From: Elymus sibiricus
Lineage: Eukaryota; Streptophyta; Magnoliopsida; Poales; Poaceae
Direction: 5' to 3'
Length of the DNA: 64,000 nucleotides
Assembly: GCA_039707655.1 (NCBI GenBank)
Contig: CM077673.1
Span: 630,001-694,000, forward strand
In this document: piece after piece, positions 39,994 to 50,744 of the stretch
Layout of the letters: each line of letters begins with the position of its first letter
Position numbering within the stretch: the stretch's first letter is position 1
Notes under the pieces: model-generated
What the model was told of the DNA's origin: nothing
The model's database searches: none
Seen by the model: only the letters and a program-made list of their open reading frames with translations
Program-made: the position numbers and the translations under genes

Positions 39994-40831
39994 ATGGCAG
40001 TCCTTGAAAGAACTTCATTTTCCCGTGACGCTTTTTCCTCACCGCCCCGAAATTTTGTGTCCTCGATAGTGGAGATATTGTTCCCACATATATATTGACC
40101 GATGCCAGGAATGCCCTTTCGTTCTTGGCTGTCACACTCATAAGTTACAGCATGTCACACGGCGAAAACAAGGAGAATAAGGCATATTGCCGCTGGATTT
40201 TCTTAAATTTACGGCCAAATGGGATTGCCCGGATCATAGAGCATCAGCAGAAAGCTATGTTTGGCCCTACCAGGGGGACTAATGTCTATAATCAATGTAA
40301 TCTCTCAAATTTCCTTCAAAAGGAATTGCCAATGGGTTGAGAAACTTGTCCGAAAAACAGCGGCGAATGATGTTGTTTGACTTTCAGGCACAAAAAGTCC
40401 TGCTTAAGGCCAAATTTGAGGGTACTCCGGGCATCCTAGCGCAAGTAGGGAGTATTTTCTGGATTCGCATGCTCGCCGTGAGCATTTTGTGTACTTGTGG
40501 GTCGGAAACGGACACCGAATGACAAAGTTATGACCGTTTTAGTGAACACCGGTCCATTTTATGGCAGTCCTTGAAAGAACTTCATTTTCCCGTGACGCTT
40601 TTTGCCTCACCGCCCCGAAATTTTGTGTCCTCGGTAGTGGAGATATTGTTTCCACATATATATTGACCGATGCCAGGAATGCCCTTTCGTTCTTGGCTGT
40701 CACACTCATAAGTTACAGCATGTCACATGCCGAAAACAAGGAGAATAAGGCATATAGCCGCTGGATTTTCTTGAATTTACGGCCAAATGGGATTGCTCGG
40801 ATCATAGAGAATCTGTAGAAAGCTACATTTG

Positions 40832-40844
40832 CCCCTACCAGGGG
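40832..40844. repeat. Short inverted repeat CCCCT-ACC-AGGGG (representative, class A)
   Basis: A-class monomers carry a 5-bp perfect stem with a 3-base loop. In the A2 subtype the following base makes the stem six pairs (GCCCCT/AGGGGC). Classes B and C have GGCCCTACCAGGGGG, with a shorter CCCT/AGGG stem. Confidence 0.75.
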
Positions 40845-40846
40845 GG

Positions 40847-41116
40847 CTAATGTCTATAATCAACGTAATCTCTTGAATTTCCTTCAAAAGGAAGGGCCAA
40901 TGGGTTCAGAAACTTGTCCGAAAACAACGGCGAATGATGTTCTTTGACTTTTAGGCCCAAAAAGTCCTGCTTAAGGCTGAATTTAAGGGTACTCCAGGCA
41001 TCCTGGCGCAAGCGGGGAGTATTTTCTGGATTCACATGCTCGCCGCGAGTATTTTGAGTACTTCTCGGTCCGAAACGGACACCGAATGACAAAGTTATGA
41101 CCGTTTTAGTGAACAC
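40847..41116 (-). other. Recurrent 89-codon reverse-strand open frame (representative), probably not a gene
   Basis: Most A-class monomers are open for 89 codons on the reverse strand across the same interval, starting in the complement of GAACACCGGTCCAT's left flank. It overlaps the sense frame of the same monomer and the 68- to 111-codon frames in the third phase. No recognisable domain is present. It is absent from classes B and C, where GGTTGAG and related changes add stops. Confidence 0.12.
40879..40893. repeat. Short inverted repeat TTCCTT-CAA-AAGGAA (representative)
   Basis: A perfect 6-bp stem with a 3-base loop lies about 35 bp after the CCCCT hairpin in almost every monomer. The C variants with one A fewer (CCTTCAAAGG) shorten it, and region I monomers with CTACAAAACGAA lose it. 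Confidence 0.8.
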
Positions 41117-41264
41117 CGGTCCATTTTATGGCAATCCTTGAAAGAACTTCATTTTCCCGTGACGCTTTTTGCCTCACTGCCCCGAAATTTTGTGTCCTCG
41201 ATAGTGGAGATATTTTTTCCACATATATATTAACCTATGCCAGGAATGCCCTTTCGTTCTTGGC

Positions 41265-41294
41265 TGTGACACACATAAGTTACAACATGTCACA
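41265..41294. repeat. TGTGAC...GTCACA inverted repeat (representative, class B)
   Basis: Class B monomers read TGTGACACACATAAG and then ATGTCACACGG, an inverted pair of TGTGAC and GTCACA separated by 18 bases. In A and C monomers a single C replaces the G (TGTCACAC), so the same two sites form a direct repeat. The difference is class-diagnostic across most of the array. Confidence 0.75.
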
Positions 41295-43901
41295 CGGTGA
41301 AAACGAGGAGAATAAGGCATATAGCCGCTGGATTTTCTTGAATTTACGGCCAAATGGGATTGCGCGGATCATAGAGCATCTATAGAAAGCTATGTTTGGC
41401 CCTACCAGGGGGACTAATGTCTATAATGAATGTAATCTCTCGAATTTCCTTCAAAAGGAATTGCCAATGGGTTGAGAAACTTGTCCGAAAAACAGCGGCG
41501 AATGATGTTCTTTGACTTTCAGGCCCAAAAAGTCCTGCTTAAGGCCAAATTTGAGGGTACTCCAGGCATCCTGGTGCAAGCGGGGGTATTTTCTGGATTC
41601 GCACGCTTGCCACGAGCATTTTAAGTACTTGTGGGTCTGAAACGGACACTGAATGACAAAGTTATGACCGTTTTAGTGAACACTGGTCCATTTTATGGCA
41701 GTCCTTGAAAGAACTTCATTTTCCCGTGACGCTTTTTGCCTCACCGCCCCGAAATTTTGTGTCCTCGATAGTGGAGATATTGTTCCCACATATATATTGA
41801 CCGATGCCAGGAATGCCCTTTCGTTCTTGGCTGTCACACTCATAAGTTACAGCATGTCACACGGCGAAAACAAGGAGAATAAGGCATATAGCCGCTGGAT
41901 TTTCTTGAATTTACGGCCAAATGGGATTGCTCGGATCATAGAGAATCTGTAGAAAGCTAAGTTTGCCCCTACCAGGGGCGCTAATGTCAATAATCAACGT
42001 AATCTCTTGAATTTCCTTCAAAAGGAAGGGCCAATGGGTTCAGAAACTTGTCCGAAAACAGCGGCGAATGATGTTCTTTGACTTTTAGGCCCAAAAAGTC
42101 CTGCTTAAGGCTGAATTTGAGGGTACTCCAGGCATCCTGGCGCAAGCGGGGAGTATTTTCTGGATTCACATACTCGCCGCGAGTATTTTGAGTACTTCTC
42201 GGTCCGAAACGGACACCGAATGACAAAGTTATGACCGTTTTAGTGAACACCGGTCCATTTTATGGCAATCCTTGAAAGAACTTCATTTTCCCGTGACGCT
42301 TTTTGCCTCACTGCCCCGAAATTTTGTGTCCTCGATAGTGGAGATATTTTTTCCACATATATATTGACCGATGCCAGGAATGCCCTTTCGTTCTTGGCTG
42401 TGACACACATAAGTTACAGCATGTCACACGGCGAAAACGAGGAGAATAAGGCATATAGCCACTGGATTTTCTTGAATTTACGGCCAAATGGGATTGCGCG
42501 GATCATAGAGCATCTGTAGAAAGCTATGTTTGGCCCTACCAGGGGGACTAATGTCTATAATGAATGTAATCTCTCGAATTTCCTTCAAAAGGAATTGCCA
42601 ATGGGTTGAGAAACTTGTCCGAAAAACAGCGGTGAATGGTGTTCTTTGACTTTCAGGCCCAAAAAGTCCTGCTTAAGGCCAAATTTGAGGGTACTTCGGG
42701 CATCCTGGTGCAAGCGGGGGTATTTTCTGGATTTGCACACTTGCCATGAGCATTTTAAGTACTTGTGGGTCCGAAACGGACACCGAATGACAAAGTTATG
42801 ACCGTTTTAGTGAACACCGGTCCATTTTATGGCAGTCCTTGAAAGAACTTCATTTTCCCGTGACGCTTTTTGCCTCACCGCCCCGAAATTTTGTGTCCTC
42901 GATAGTGGAGATATTGTTCCCACATATATATTGACCGATGCCAGGAATGCCCTTCCGTTCTTGGCTGTCACACTCATAAGTTACAGCATGTCACACGGCG
43001 AAAACAAGGAGAATAAAGCATATAGCCGCTGGATTTTCTTAAATTTACAGCCAAATTGGATTGCTCGGATCATAGAGAATCTGTAGAAAGCTAAGTTTGC
43101 CCCTACCAGGGGCGCTAATGGCTATAATCAACGTAATCTCTTGAATTTCCTTCAAAAGGAAGGGCCAATGGGTTCAGAAACTTGTCCGAAAACAGCGGTG
43201 AATGATGTTCTTTGACTTTTAGGCCCAAAAAGTCCTGCTTAAGGCTGAATTTGAGGGTACTCCAGGCATCCTGGTGCAAGCGGGGAGTATTTTCTGGATT
43301 CACATGCTCGCCGCGAGTATTTTGAGTACTTCTCGGTCCGAAACGGACACCGAATGACAAAGTTATGACCGTTTTAGTGAACACCGGTCCATTTTATGGC
43401 AATCCTTGAAAGAACTTCATTTTCCCGTGACGCTTTTTGCCTCACTGCCCCAAAATTTTGTGTCCTCGATAGTGGAGATATTTTTTCCACATATATATTG
43501 ACCGATGCCAGGAATGCCCTTTCGTTCTTGGCTGTGACACACATAAGTTACAGCATGTCACACGGCGAAAACGAGGAGAATAAGGCATATAGCCGCTGGA
43601 TTTTCTTGAATTTACGGCCAAATGGGATTGCGCGGATCATAGAGCATCTGTAGAAAGCTATGTTTGGCCCTACCAGGGGGACTAATGTCTATAATGAATG
43701 TAATCTCTCGAATTTCCTTCAAAAGGAATTGCCAATGGGTTGAGAAACTTGTCCGAAAAACAGCGGCGAATGATGTTCTTTAACTTTCAGGCCCAAAAAG
43801 TCCTGCTTAAGGCCAAATTTGAGGGTACTTCGGGCATCCTGGTGCAAGCGGGGGTATTTTCTAGATTCGCACGCTTGCCATGAGCATTTTAAGTACTTGT
43901 G

Positions 43902-44042
43902 GGTCCGAAACGGACACCGAATGACAAAGTTATGACCGTTTTAGTGAACACCGGTCCATTTTATGGCAGTCCTTGAAAGAACTTCATTTTCCCGTGACGC
44001 TTTTTGCCTCACCGCCCCGAAATTTTGTGTCCTCGATAGTGG
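43902..44042 (+). other. Representative copy of the ~141-bp core shared by all monomer classes
   Basis: This stretch runs from GGTCCGAAACGG, through ATGACCGTTTTAGTGAAC, CACCGGTCC and ATGGCAGTCC, to CCTCGATAGTGG. It spans the monomer boundary used for phasing. Classes A, B and C differ at many sites elsewhere but are nearly the same here, apart from G/A in ATGGC[G/A]TCC-type positions and CACCG/CACTG. It contains a GTCCG-AAA-CGGAC inverted repeat and the palindrome ACCGGT. A shared core within diverged classes could reflect a bound protein or a nucleosome-positioning constraint; neither can be shown from sequence alone. Confidence 0.65.
43903..43915. repeat. Short inverted repeat GTCCG-AAA-CGGAC (representative)
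   Basis: A perfect 5-bp stem with a 3-base loop is present in most monomers of every class, 567 bp apart. A few monomers break it (for example GTCTGAAACGGAC near 41636, GTCGGAAACGGAC before many A1 monomers and GCTCCGAAACGG before some C monomers). Confidence 0.8.
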
Positions 44043-45662
44043 AGATATTGTTCCCACATATATATTGACCGATGCCAGGAATGCCCTTTCGTTCTTGGCT
44101 GTCACACTCATAAGTTACAGCATGTCACACGGCGAAAACAAGGAGAATAAGGCATATAGTCGCTGGATTTTCTTAAATTTACGGCCAAATGTGATTGCCC
44201 GGATCATAGAGCATCAGCAGAAAGCTATGTTTGGCCCTACCAGGGGGACTAATGTCTATAATCAATGTAATCTCTCGAATTTCCTTCAAAAGGAATTGCC
44301 AATGGGTTGAGAAACTTGTCCGAAAAACAGCGGCGAATGATGTTGTTTGACTTTCAGGCGCAAAAAGTCCTGCTTAAGGCCAAATTTGAGGGTACTCCGG
44401 GCATCCTAGCGCAAGCAGGGAGTATTTTCTGGATTCGCATGCTCGCCGTGAGCATTTTGAGTACTTGTGGGTCGGAAACGGACACCGAATGACAAAGTTA
44501 TGACCGTTTTAGTGAACACCGGTCCATTTTATGGCAGTCCTTGAAAGAACTTCATTTTCCCATGACGCTTTTTGCCTCACCGCCCCGAAATTTTGTGTCC
44601 TCGGTAGTGGAGATATTGTTTCCACATATATATTGACCGATGCCAGGAATGCCCTTTCGTTCTTGGCTGTCACACTCATAAGTTACAGCATGTCACACAG
44701 CGAAAACAAGGAGAATAAGGCATATAGCCGCTGGATTTTCTTGAATTTACGGCCAAATGGGATTGCTCGGATCATAGAGAATCTGTAGAAAGCTACATTT
44801 GCCCCTACCAGGGGGCTAATGTCTATAATCAAGGTAATCTCTTGAATTTCCTTCAAAAGGAAGGGCCAATGGGTTCAGAAACTTGTCCGAAAACAGCGGC
44901 GAATGATGTTCTTTGACTTTCAGGCCCAAAAAGTCCTGCTTAAGGCTGAATTTGAGGGTACTCCAGGCATCCTGGCGCAAGCGGGGAGTATTTTCTGGAT
45001 TCACATGCTCGCCGCGAGTATTTTGAGTACTTCTCGGTCCGAAACGGACATCGAATGACAAAGTTATGACCGTTTTAGTGAACACCGGTCCATTTATGGC
45101 AATCCTTGAAAGAACTTCATTTTCCCGTGACGCTTTTTGCCTCACCGCCCCGGAATTTTATGTCCTCGATAGTGGACATATTTTTTCCACATATATATTG
45201 ACCGATGCCAGGAATGCCCTTTCGTTCTTGGCTGTGACACACATAAGTTACAGCATGTCACACGGCGAAAACGAGGAGAATAAGGCATATAGCCGCTGGA
45301 TTTTCTTGAATTTACCGCCAAATGGGATTAAGCGGATCACAGAGCATCTGTAGAAAGCTATGTTTGGCCCTACCAGGGGGACTAATGTCTATAATCAATG
45401 TAATCTCTCGAATTTCCTTCAAAAGGATTTGCCAATGGGTTGAGAAACTTGTCCGAAAAATAGCGGCGAATGATGTTCTTTGACTTTCAGGCCCAAAAAG
45501 TCCTGCTTAAGGCCAAAATTGAGGGTACTCCGGGCATCCTGGTGCAAGCGGGGGTTTTTTCTGGATTCGCACGCTTGCCACGAGCATTTTAAGTACTTGT
45601 GGCTCCGAAACGGACACCGAATGAAAAAGTTATGACCGTTTTAGTGAACACCGGTCCATTTT
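43963..45662 (+). repeat. HOR unit C-A1-B*, 1700 bp
   Basis: Monomer order: C 43963, A1 44531, B* 45096. The B* marker GTGGACATA lies at about 45172-45180. The A1 monomer has lost a G in its hairpin (CCAGGGGGCTAATG), and one T is missing at the B* boundary (CATTTATGGCAATCC). This is the second instance of the C-A1-B* triplet. Confidence 0.9.
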
Positions 45663-47361
45663 ATGGCAGTCCTTGAAAGAACTTCATTTTCCCGTGACGC
45701 TTTTTGCCTCACCGCCCCGAAATTTTGTGTCCTCGATAGTGGAGATATTGTTCCCGCATATATATTGACCGATGCCAGGAATGCCCTTTCGTTCTTGGCT
45801 GTCACACTCATAAGTTACAGCATGTCACACGGCGAAAACAAGGAGAATAAGGCATATAGCCGCTGGATTTTCTTGAATTTACGGCCAAATGGGATTGCCC
45901 GGATCATAGAGCATCAGCAGAAAGCTATGTTTGGCCCTACGAGGGGGACTAATGTCTATAATCAATGTAATCTCTCGAATTTCCTTCAAAGGAAATGCCA
46001 ATGGGTTGAGAAACTTGTCCGAAAAACAGCGGCGAATGATGTTGTTTGACTTTCAGGCGCAAAAAGTCCTGCTTAAGGCCAAATTTGAGGGTACTCCGGG
46101 CATCCTAGCGCAAGCAGGGAGTATTTTCTGGATTCGCATGCTCGCCGTGAGCATTTTGACTACTTGTGGGTCCGAAACGGACACCGAATGACAAAGTTAT
46201 GACCGTTTTAGTGAACACCGGTCCATTCTATGGCAGTCCTTGAAAGAACTTCATTTTCCCGTGACGCTTTTTGCCTCACCGCCCCGAAATTTTGTGTCCT
46301 CGGTAGTGGAGATATTGTTTCCACATATATATTGACCGATGCCAGGAATGCCCGTTCGTTCTTGGCTGTCACACTCATAAGTTACAGCATGTCACACGGC
46401 GAAAACAAGGAGAATAAGGCATATAGCCGCTGGAGATCTTGAATTTACGGCCAAATGGGATTGCTCGGATCATAGAGAATCTGTAGAAAGCTATATTTGC
46501 CCCTACCAGGGGGGCTAATGTCTATAATCAACGTAATCTCTTGAATTTCCTTCAAAAGGAAGGGCCAATGGGTTCAGAAACTTGTCCGAAAACAGCGGCG
46601 AATGATGTTCTTTGACTTTCAAGCCCAAAAAGTCCTGCTTAAGGCTGAATTTGAGGGTACTCTAGGCATCTGGCGCAAGCGGGGAGTATTTTCTGGATTC
46701 ACATGCTCGCCGCGAGTATTTTGAGTACTTCTCGGTCCGAAACGGACACCGAATGACAAAGTTATGACCGTTTTAGTGAACACCGGTCCAGTTTATGGCA
46801 ATCCTTGAAAGAACTTCATTTTCCCATGACGCTTTTTGCCTCACCGCCCTGAAATTTTGTATCCTCGATAGTGGAGATATTTTTTCCACATATATATTGA
46901 CCGATGCCAGGAATGCCCTTTCGTTCTTGGCTGTGACACACATAAGTTACAGCATGTCACACGGCGAAAACGAAGAGAATAAGGCATATAGCCGCTGGAT
47001 TTTCTTGAATTTACGGCCAAACGGGATTGCGTGGATCATAGAGCATCTGCCGAAAGCTATGTTTGGCCCTACCAAGGGGACTAATGTCTATAATCAATGT
47101 AATGTCTCGAATTTCCTTCAAAAGGAATTGCCAATGGGTTGAGAAACTTGTCCGAAAAACAGCGGCGAATGATGTTCTTTCACTTTCAGGCCCAAAAAGT
47201 CCTGCTTAAGGCCAAATTTGAGGGTACTCTGGGCATCCTGGTGCAAGCGGGGGTATTTTCTGGATTCGCACGCTTGCCGCGAGCATTTTAAGTACCTGTG
47301 GGTCCGAAACGGACACCGAATGACAAAGTTATGACCGTTTTAGTGAACACCGGTCCATTTT
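45663..47361 (+). repeat. HOR unit C-A-B with BglII-marked A, 1699 bp
   Basis: Monomer order: C 45663 (CCCGCATATATATTG head), A 46230 (CATTCTATGG start, AGATCT at 46434-46439) and B 46795. It is related to the 33194-38292 trimers but is single here. The B monomer has private changes (GCCCTGAAATTTTG with TATCCTCG, GCGTGGATCATAG, AATGTCTCGAATTTCC) that reappear at 63222, and partly at 58685 and 61521. Confidence 0.9.
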
Positions 47362-47929
47362 ATGGCAGTCCTTGAAAGAACTTCATTTTCCCGTGACGCT
47401 TTTTGCCTCACCGCCCCGAAATTTTGTGTCCTCGATAGTGGAGATATTGTTCCCACATATATATTGACCGATGCCAGGAATGCCATTTCGTTCTTGGCTA
47501 TCACACACATAAGTTACAGCATGTCACACGGCGAAAACAAGGAGAATAAGGCATATAGCCGCTGGATTTTCTTGAATTTACGGCCAAATGTGATTGCCCG
47601 GATCATAGAGCATCAGCAGAAAGCTATGTTTGGCCCTACCAGGGGGACTAATGTCTATAATCAATGTAATCTCTCGAATTTCTTTCAAAAGGAATTGCCA
47701 ATGGGTTGAGAAACTTGTCCGAAAAACAGCGGCGAATGATGTTGTTTGACTTTCAGGCGCAAAAAGTCCTGCTTAAGGCCAAATTTGAGGGTACTCCGGG
47801 CATCCTAGCGCAAGGAGGGATTATTTTCTGGATTCGCATGCTCGCCGTGAGCATTTTGAGTACTTGTGGGTCGGAAACGGACACCGAATGACAAAGTTAT
47901 GACCGTTTTAGTGAACACCGGTCCATTTT
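47362..47929 (+). repeat. C monomer before the displaced block
   Basis: This is a C-class monomer with CATCAGCAG and CTAGCGCAAGG. Its private first-half changes (GAATGCCATTTCG, GGCTATCACACAC) are shared with the partial monomer at 63789. It is followed not by an A1 but by a hybrid C monomer that starts the displaced region III block. Confidence 0.85.
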
Positions 47930-50744
47930 ATGGCAGTCCTTGAAAGAACTTCATTTTCCCGTGACGCTTTTTGCCTCACCGCCCCGAAATTTTGTGTCCT
48001 CGGTAGTGGAGATATTGTTTCCACATATATATTGACCGATGCCAGGAATGCCCTTTCGTTCATGGCTGTGACACACATAAGTTACAGCATGTCACACGGC
48101 GAAAACAAGGACAATAAGGCATATAGCCGCTGGATTTTCTTGAATTTACGGCCAAATGGGATTGCCCGGATCATAGAGCATCAGCAGAAAGCTATGTTTG
48201 GCCCTACTAGGGGGATTAATGTCTATAATCAACGTAATTTCTCGAATTTCCTTCAAAAGGAATTGCCAATGGGTTGAGAAACTTGTCCGAAAAACAGCCG
48301 CGAATGATGTTCTTTGACTTTCAGGCACAAAAAGTCCTGCTTAAGGCCAAATTTGAGGGTACTCCGGCCATCCCAGCGCGAGCGGGGAGCATTTTCTGGA
48401 TTCGCATGCTCGCTGTGAGCATTTTGAGTACTTGTGGGTCCGAAATGGACACCGAATGACAAAGTTATGACCGTTTTAGTGAACACCGGTCCATTTTATG
48501 GCAGTCCTTGAAAGAACTTCATTTTCCCGTGACGCTTTTTGCCTCACCGCCCCGAAATTTTGTGTCCTCGATAGTGGAGATTTTGTTTCCACATATATAT
48601 TGACCGATGCAAGGAATTCCCTTTCGTTCTTGGCTGTGACACACATAAGTTACAGCATGTCACACGGCGAAAACAAGGAGAATAAGGCATATAGCCGCTG
48701 GATTTTCTTGAATCTACAGCCAAATGGGATTGCCCGGATCATAGAGCATCTGTAGAAAGGTACGTTTGCCACTACCAGGGGGGCTAATGTCTATAATAAA
48801 TGTAATCTCTTGAATTTCCTTCAAAAGGAAGGGACAATGGGTTCAGAAACTTGCCCGAAAACAGCGGCGAATGATGTTCTTCGACTATCAGGCCCAAAAA
48901 GTCCTGCTTAAGGCCAAATTTAAGGGTACTCCAGGCATCCTAGCGCAAGCGGGGAATATTTTCTGGATTCGCACGCTTGCCGTGAGCATTTTGAGTACTT
49001 GTGGGTCCGAAACGGACACCGAATGACAAAGTTATGACCGTTTTAATGAACACCGGTCCATTTTATGGCAGTCCTTGAAAGAACTTCATTTTCCCGTGAC
49101 GCTTTTTGCCTCACCACCCCAAAATTTTGTGTCCTCGATAGTGGAGATATTGTTTCCACATATATATTGACCGATGCCAGGAATGCCCTTTCGTTCTTGG
49201 CTGTCACACACATAAGTTACAGCATTACACACGGCGAAAACAAGGAGAATAAGGCATATAGCCGCTGGATTTTCTTGAATTTACGGCCAAATGGGATTGC
49301 CCGAATCATAGAGAATCTGTAGAAAGCTACGTTTGCCCCTACCAGCAGGGCTAATGTCTATAATCAATGTAATCTCTTGAATTTCCTTCAAAAGGAAGGG
49401 CCAATGGGTTCAGAAACTTGTCCGAAAACAGCGGCGAATGATGTTCTTTGACTTTCAGGCCCAAAAAGTCCTGTTTAAGGCTGAATTTGAGGGTACTCCA
49501 GGCATCGTGGCGCAAGCGGGGAGTATTTTCTGGATTCACATGCTCGCCGTGAGTATTTTGAGTACTTCTCGGTCCGAAACGGACACCGAATGACAAAGTT
49601 ATGACCGTTTTAGTGAACACCGGTCCATTTTATGGCAGTCCTTGAAAGAACTTCATTTTCCCGTGACGCTTTTTGCCTCACCGCCCCGAAATTTTGTGTC
49701 CTCGATAGTGGAGATATTTTTTCCACATATCTATTGACCGATGCCAGGAATGCCCTTTCGTTCTTGGCTATGACACACATAAGTTACAACATGTCACACG
49801 GCGAAAACGAGGAGAATAAGGCATATAGCCGCTGGATTTTCTTGAATTTACGGCCAAATGGGATTGGACGGATCATAGAGCATCTGCAGAAAGCTATGTT
49901 TGGCCCTACCAGGGGGACTAATGTCTATAATCAATGTAATCTCTCGAATTTCCTTCAAAAGGAATTGCCAATGGTTTGAGAAACTTGTCCGAAAAACAGT
50001 AGCGACTGATGTTCTTTGACTTTCAGGCCCAAAAAGTCCTGCTTAAGGCCAAATTTGAGAGTACTCCGGGCATCCTAGCGCAAGCGGGGAGTATTTTCTG
50101 GATTCACATGCTCGCTGTGAGCATTTTAAGTACTTGTCGGTCCGAAACGGACACCGAATGACAAAGTTATGACCGTTTTAGTGAGTCCTGAAAGAACTTC
50201 ATTTTCCCGTGACGCTTTTCGCCTCACCGCCCCGAAAATTTGTGTCCTCGATAGTGGAGATATTGTTCCCACATATATATTGACCGATGCCAGGAATGCC
50301 CTTTCGTTCTTGGCTGTAACACACATAAGTTACAGCATGTCACACGGCGAAAACAAGGAGAATAAGGCATATAGCCGCTGGATTTTCTTGAATTTATGGC
50401 CAAATGGGATTGCCCAGATCATAGAGCATCTGTAGAAAGGTAAGTTTGCCCCTACCAGGGGGGCTAATGTCTATAATCAACGTAATCTCTTGAATTTCCT
50501 TCAAAAGGAAGGGCCAATGGGTTCAGAAACTTGTCCGAAAACAGCGGCGAATGATGTTCTTTGACTTTCAGGAACAAAAAGTCCTGCTTAAGGCTGAATT
50601 TGAGGGTACTTCGGGCATCCTAGCGCAAGCGGGGAGTATTTTCTGGATTCACATGCTCGCCGCGAGTATTTTGAGTACTTGTCGGTCTGAAACGGACACA
50701 GAAGGACAAAGTTATGACCGATTTAGTGAACACCGGTCCATTTT
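47930..50744 (+). repeat. Displaced copy of the 12.8-15.6 kb block
   Basis: Monomers start at 47930, 48498, 49065, 49632 and about 50199. The monomer at 47930 begins like an A1 (CCTCGGTAGTGG) and turns into the C-like type of 8241/12779 (AAGGACAATAAGG, GGGGGATTAATG, CATCCCAGCGC). Monomers 48498, 49065 and 49632 match 13347, 13914 and 14481 at a constant 35151-bp offset, and the last matches 15049. The start codon of the sense frame is lost in the last monomer by a 21-bp deletion. Confidence 0.88.
50184..50185. other. 21-bp deletion junction
   Basis: The sequence runs TTTTAGTGAGTCCTGAAAG, where the matching monomer at 15049 has an extra 21 bases between TTTTAGTGA and GTCCTG. The loss removes ACCGGT and the ATGGCA motif, so this is the only monomer in the window without that box. 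The distance from 49632 to 50745 is 1113 bp, which is two monomers minus 21. Confidence 0.9.

Larger units (their letters stand above)
39994..43962 (+). repeat. HOR unit C-A1-B-(A2-B)2, 3969 bp
   Basis: Monomer order: C 39994, A1 40561, B 41128, A2 41695, B 42262, A2 42829, B 43396. Both A2 monomers have GCTAAGTTTGCCCC with CAGGGGCGCTAATG, and all three B monomers have TATAATGAATG. C 39994 lacks one base in its first 50 bp (CTTTTTCCTCACC near 40033-40040). Compared with the five-monomer units at 25821 and 28656, this unit has exactly one extra A2-B pair. Confidence 0.93.

Noticed and set aside
40081..40105. CACATATATATTGACC as a TATA-box promoter
   Set aside because: The AT run is present in every monomer, but no other promoter element or start-site context supports it, and there is no gene to serve.
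40879..40893. TTCCTT-CAA-AAGGAA hairpin as a transcription terminator
   Set aside because: There is no T-run after it and no gene upstream, and the window is eukaryotic satellite.
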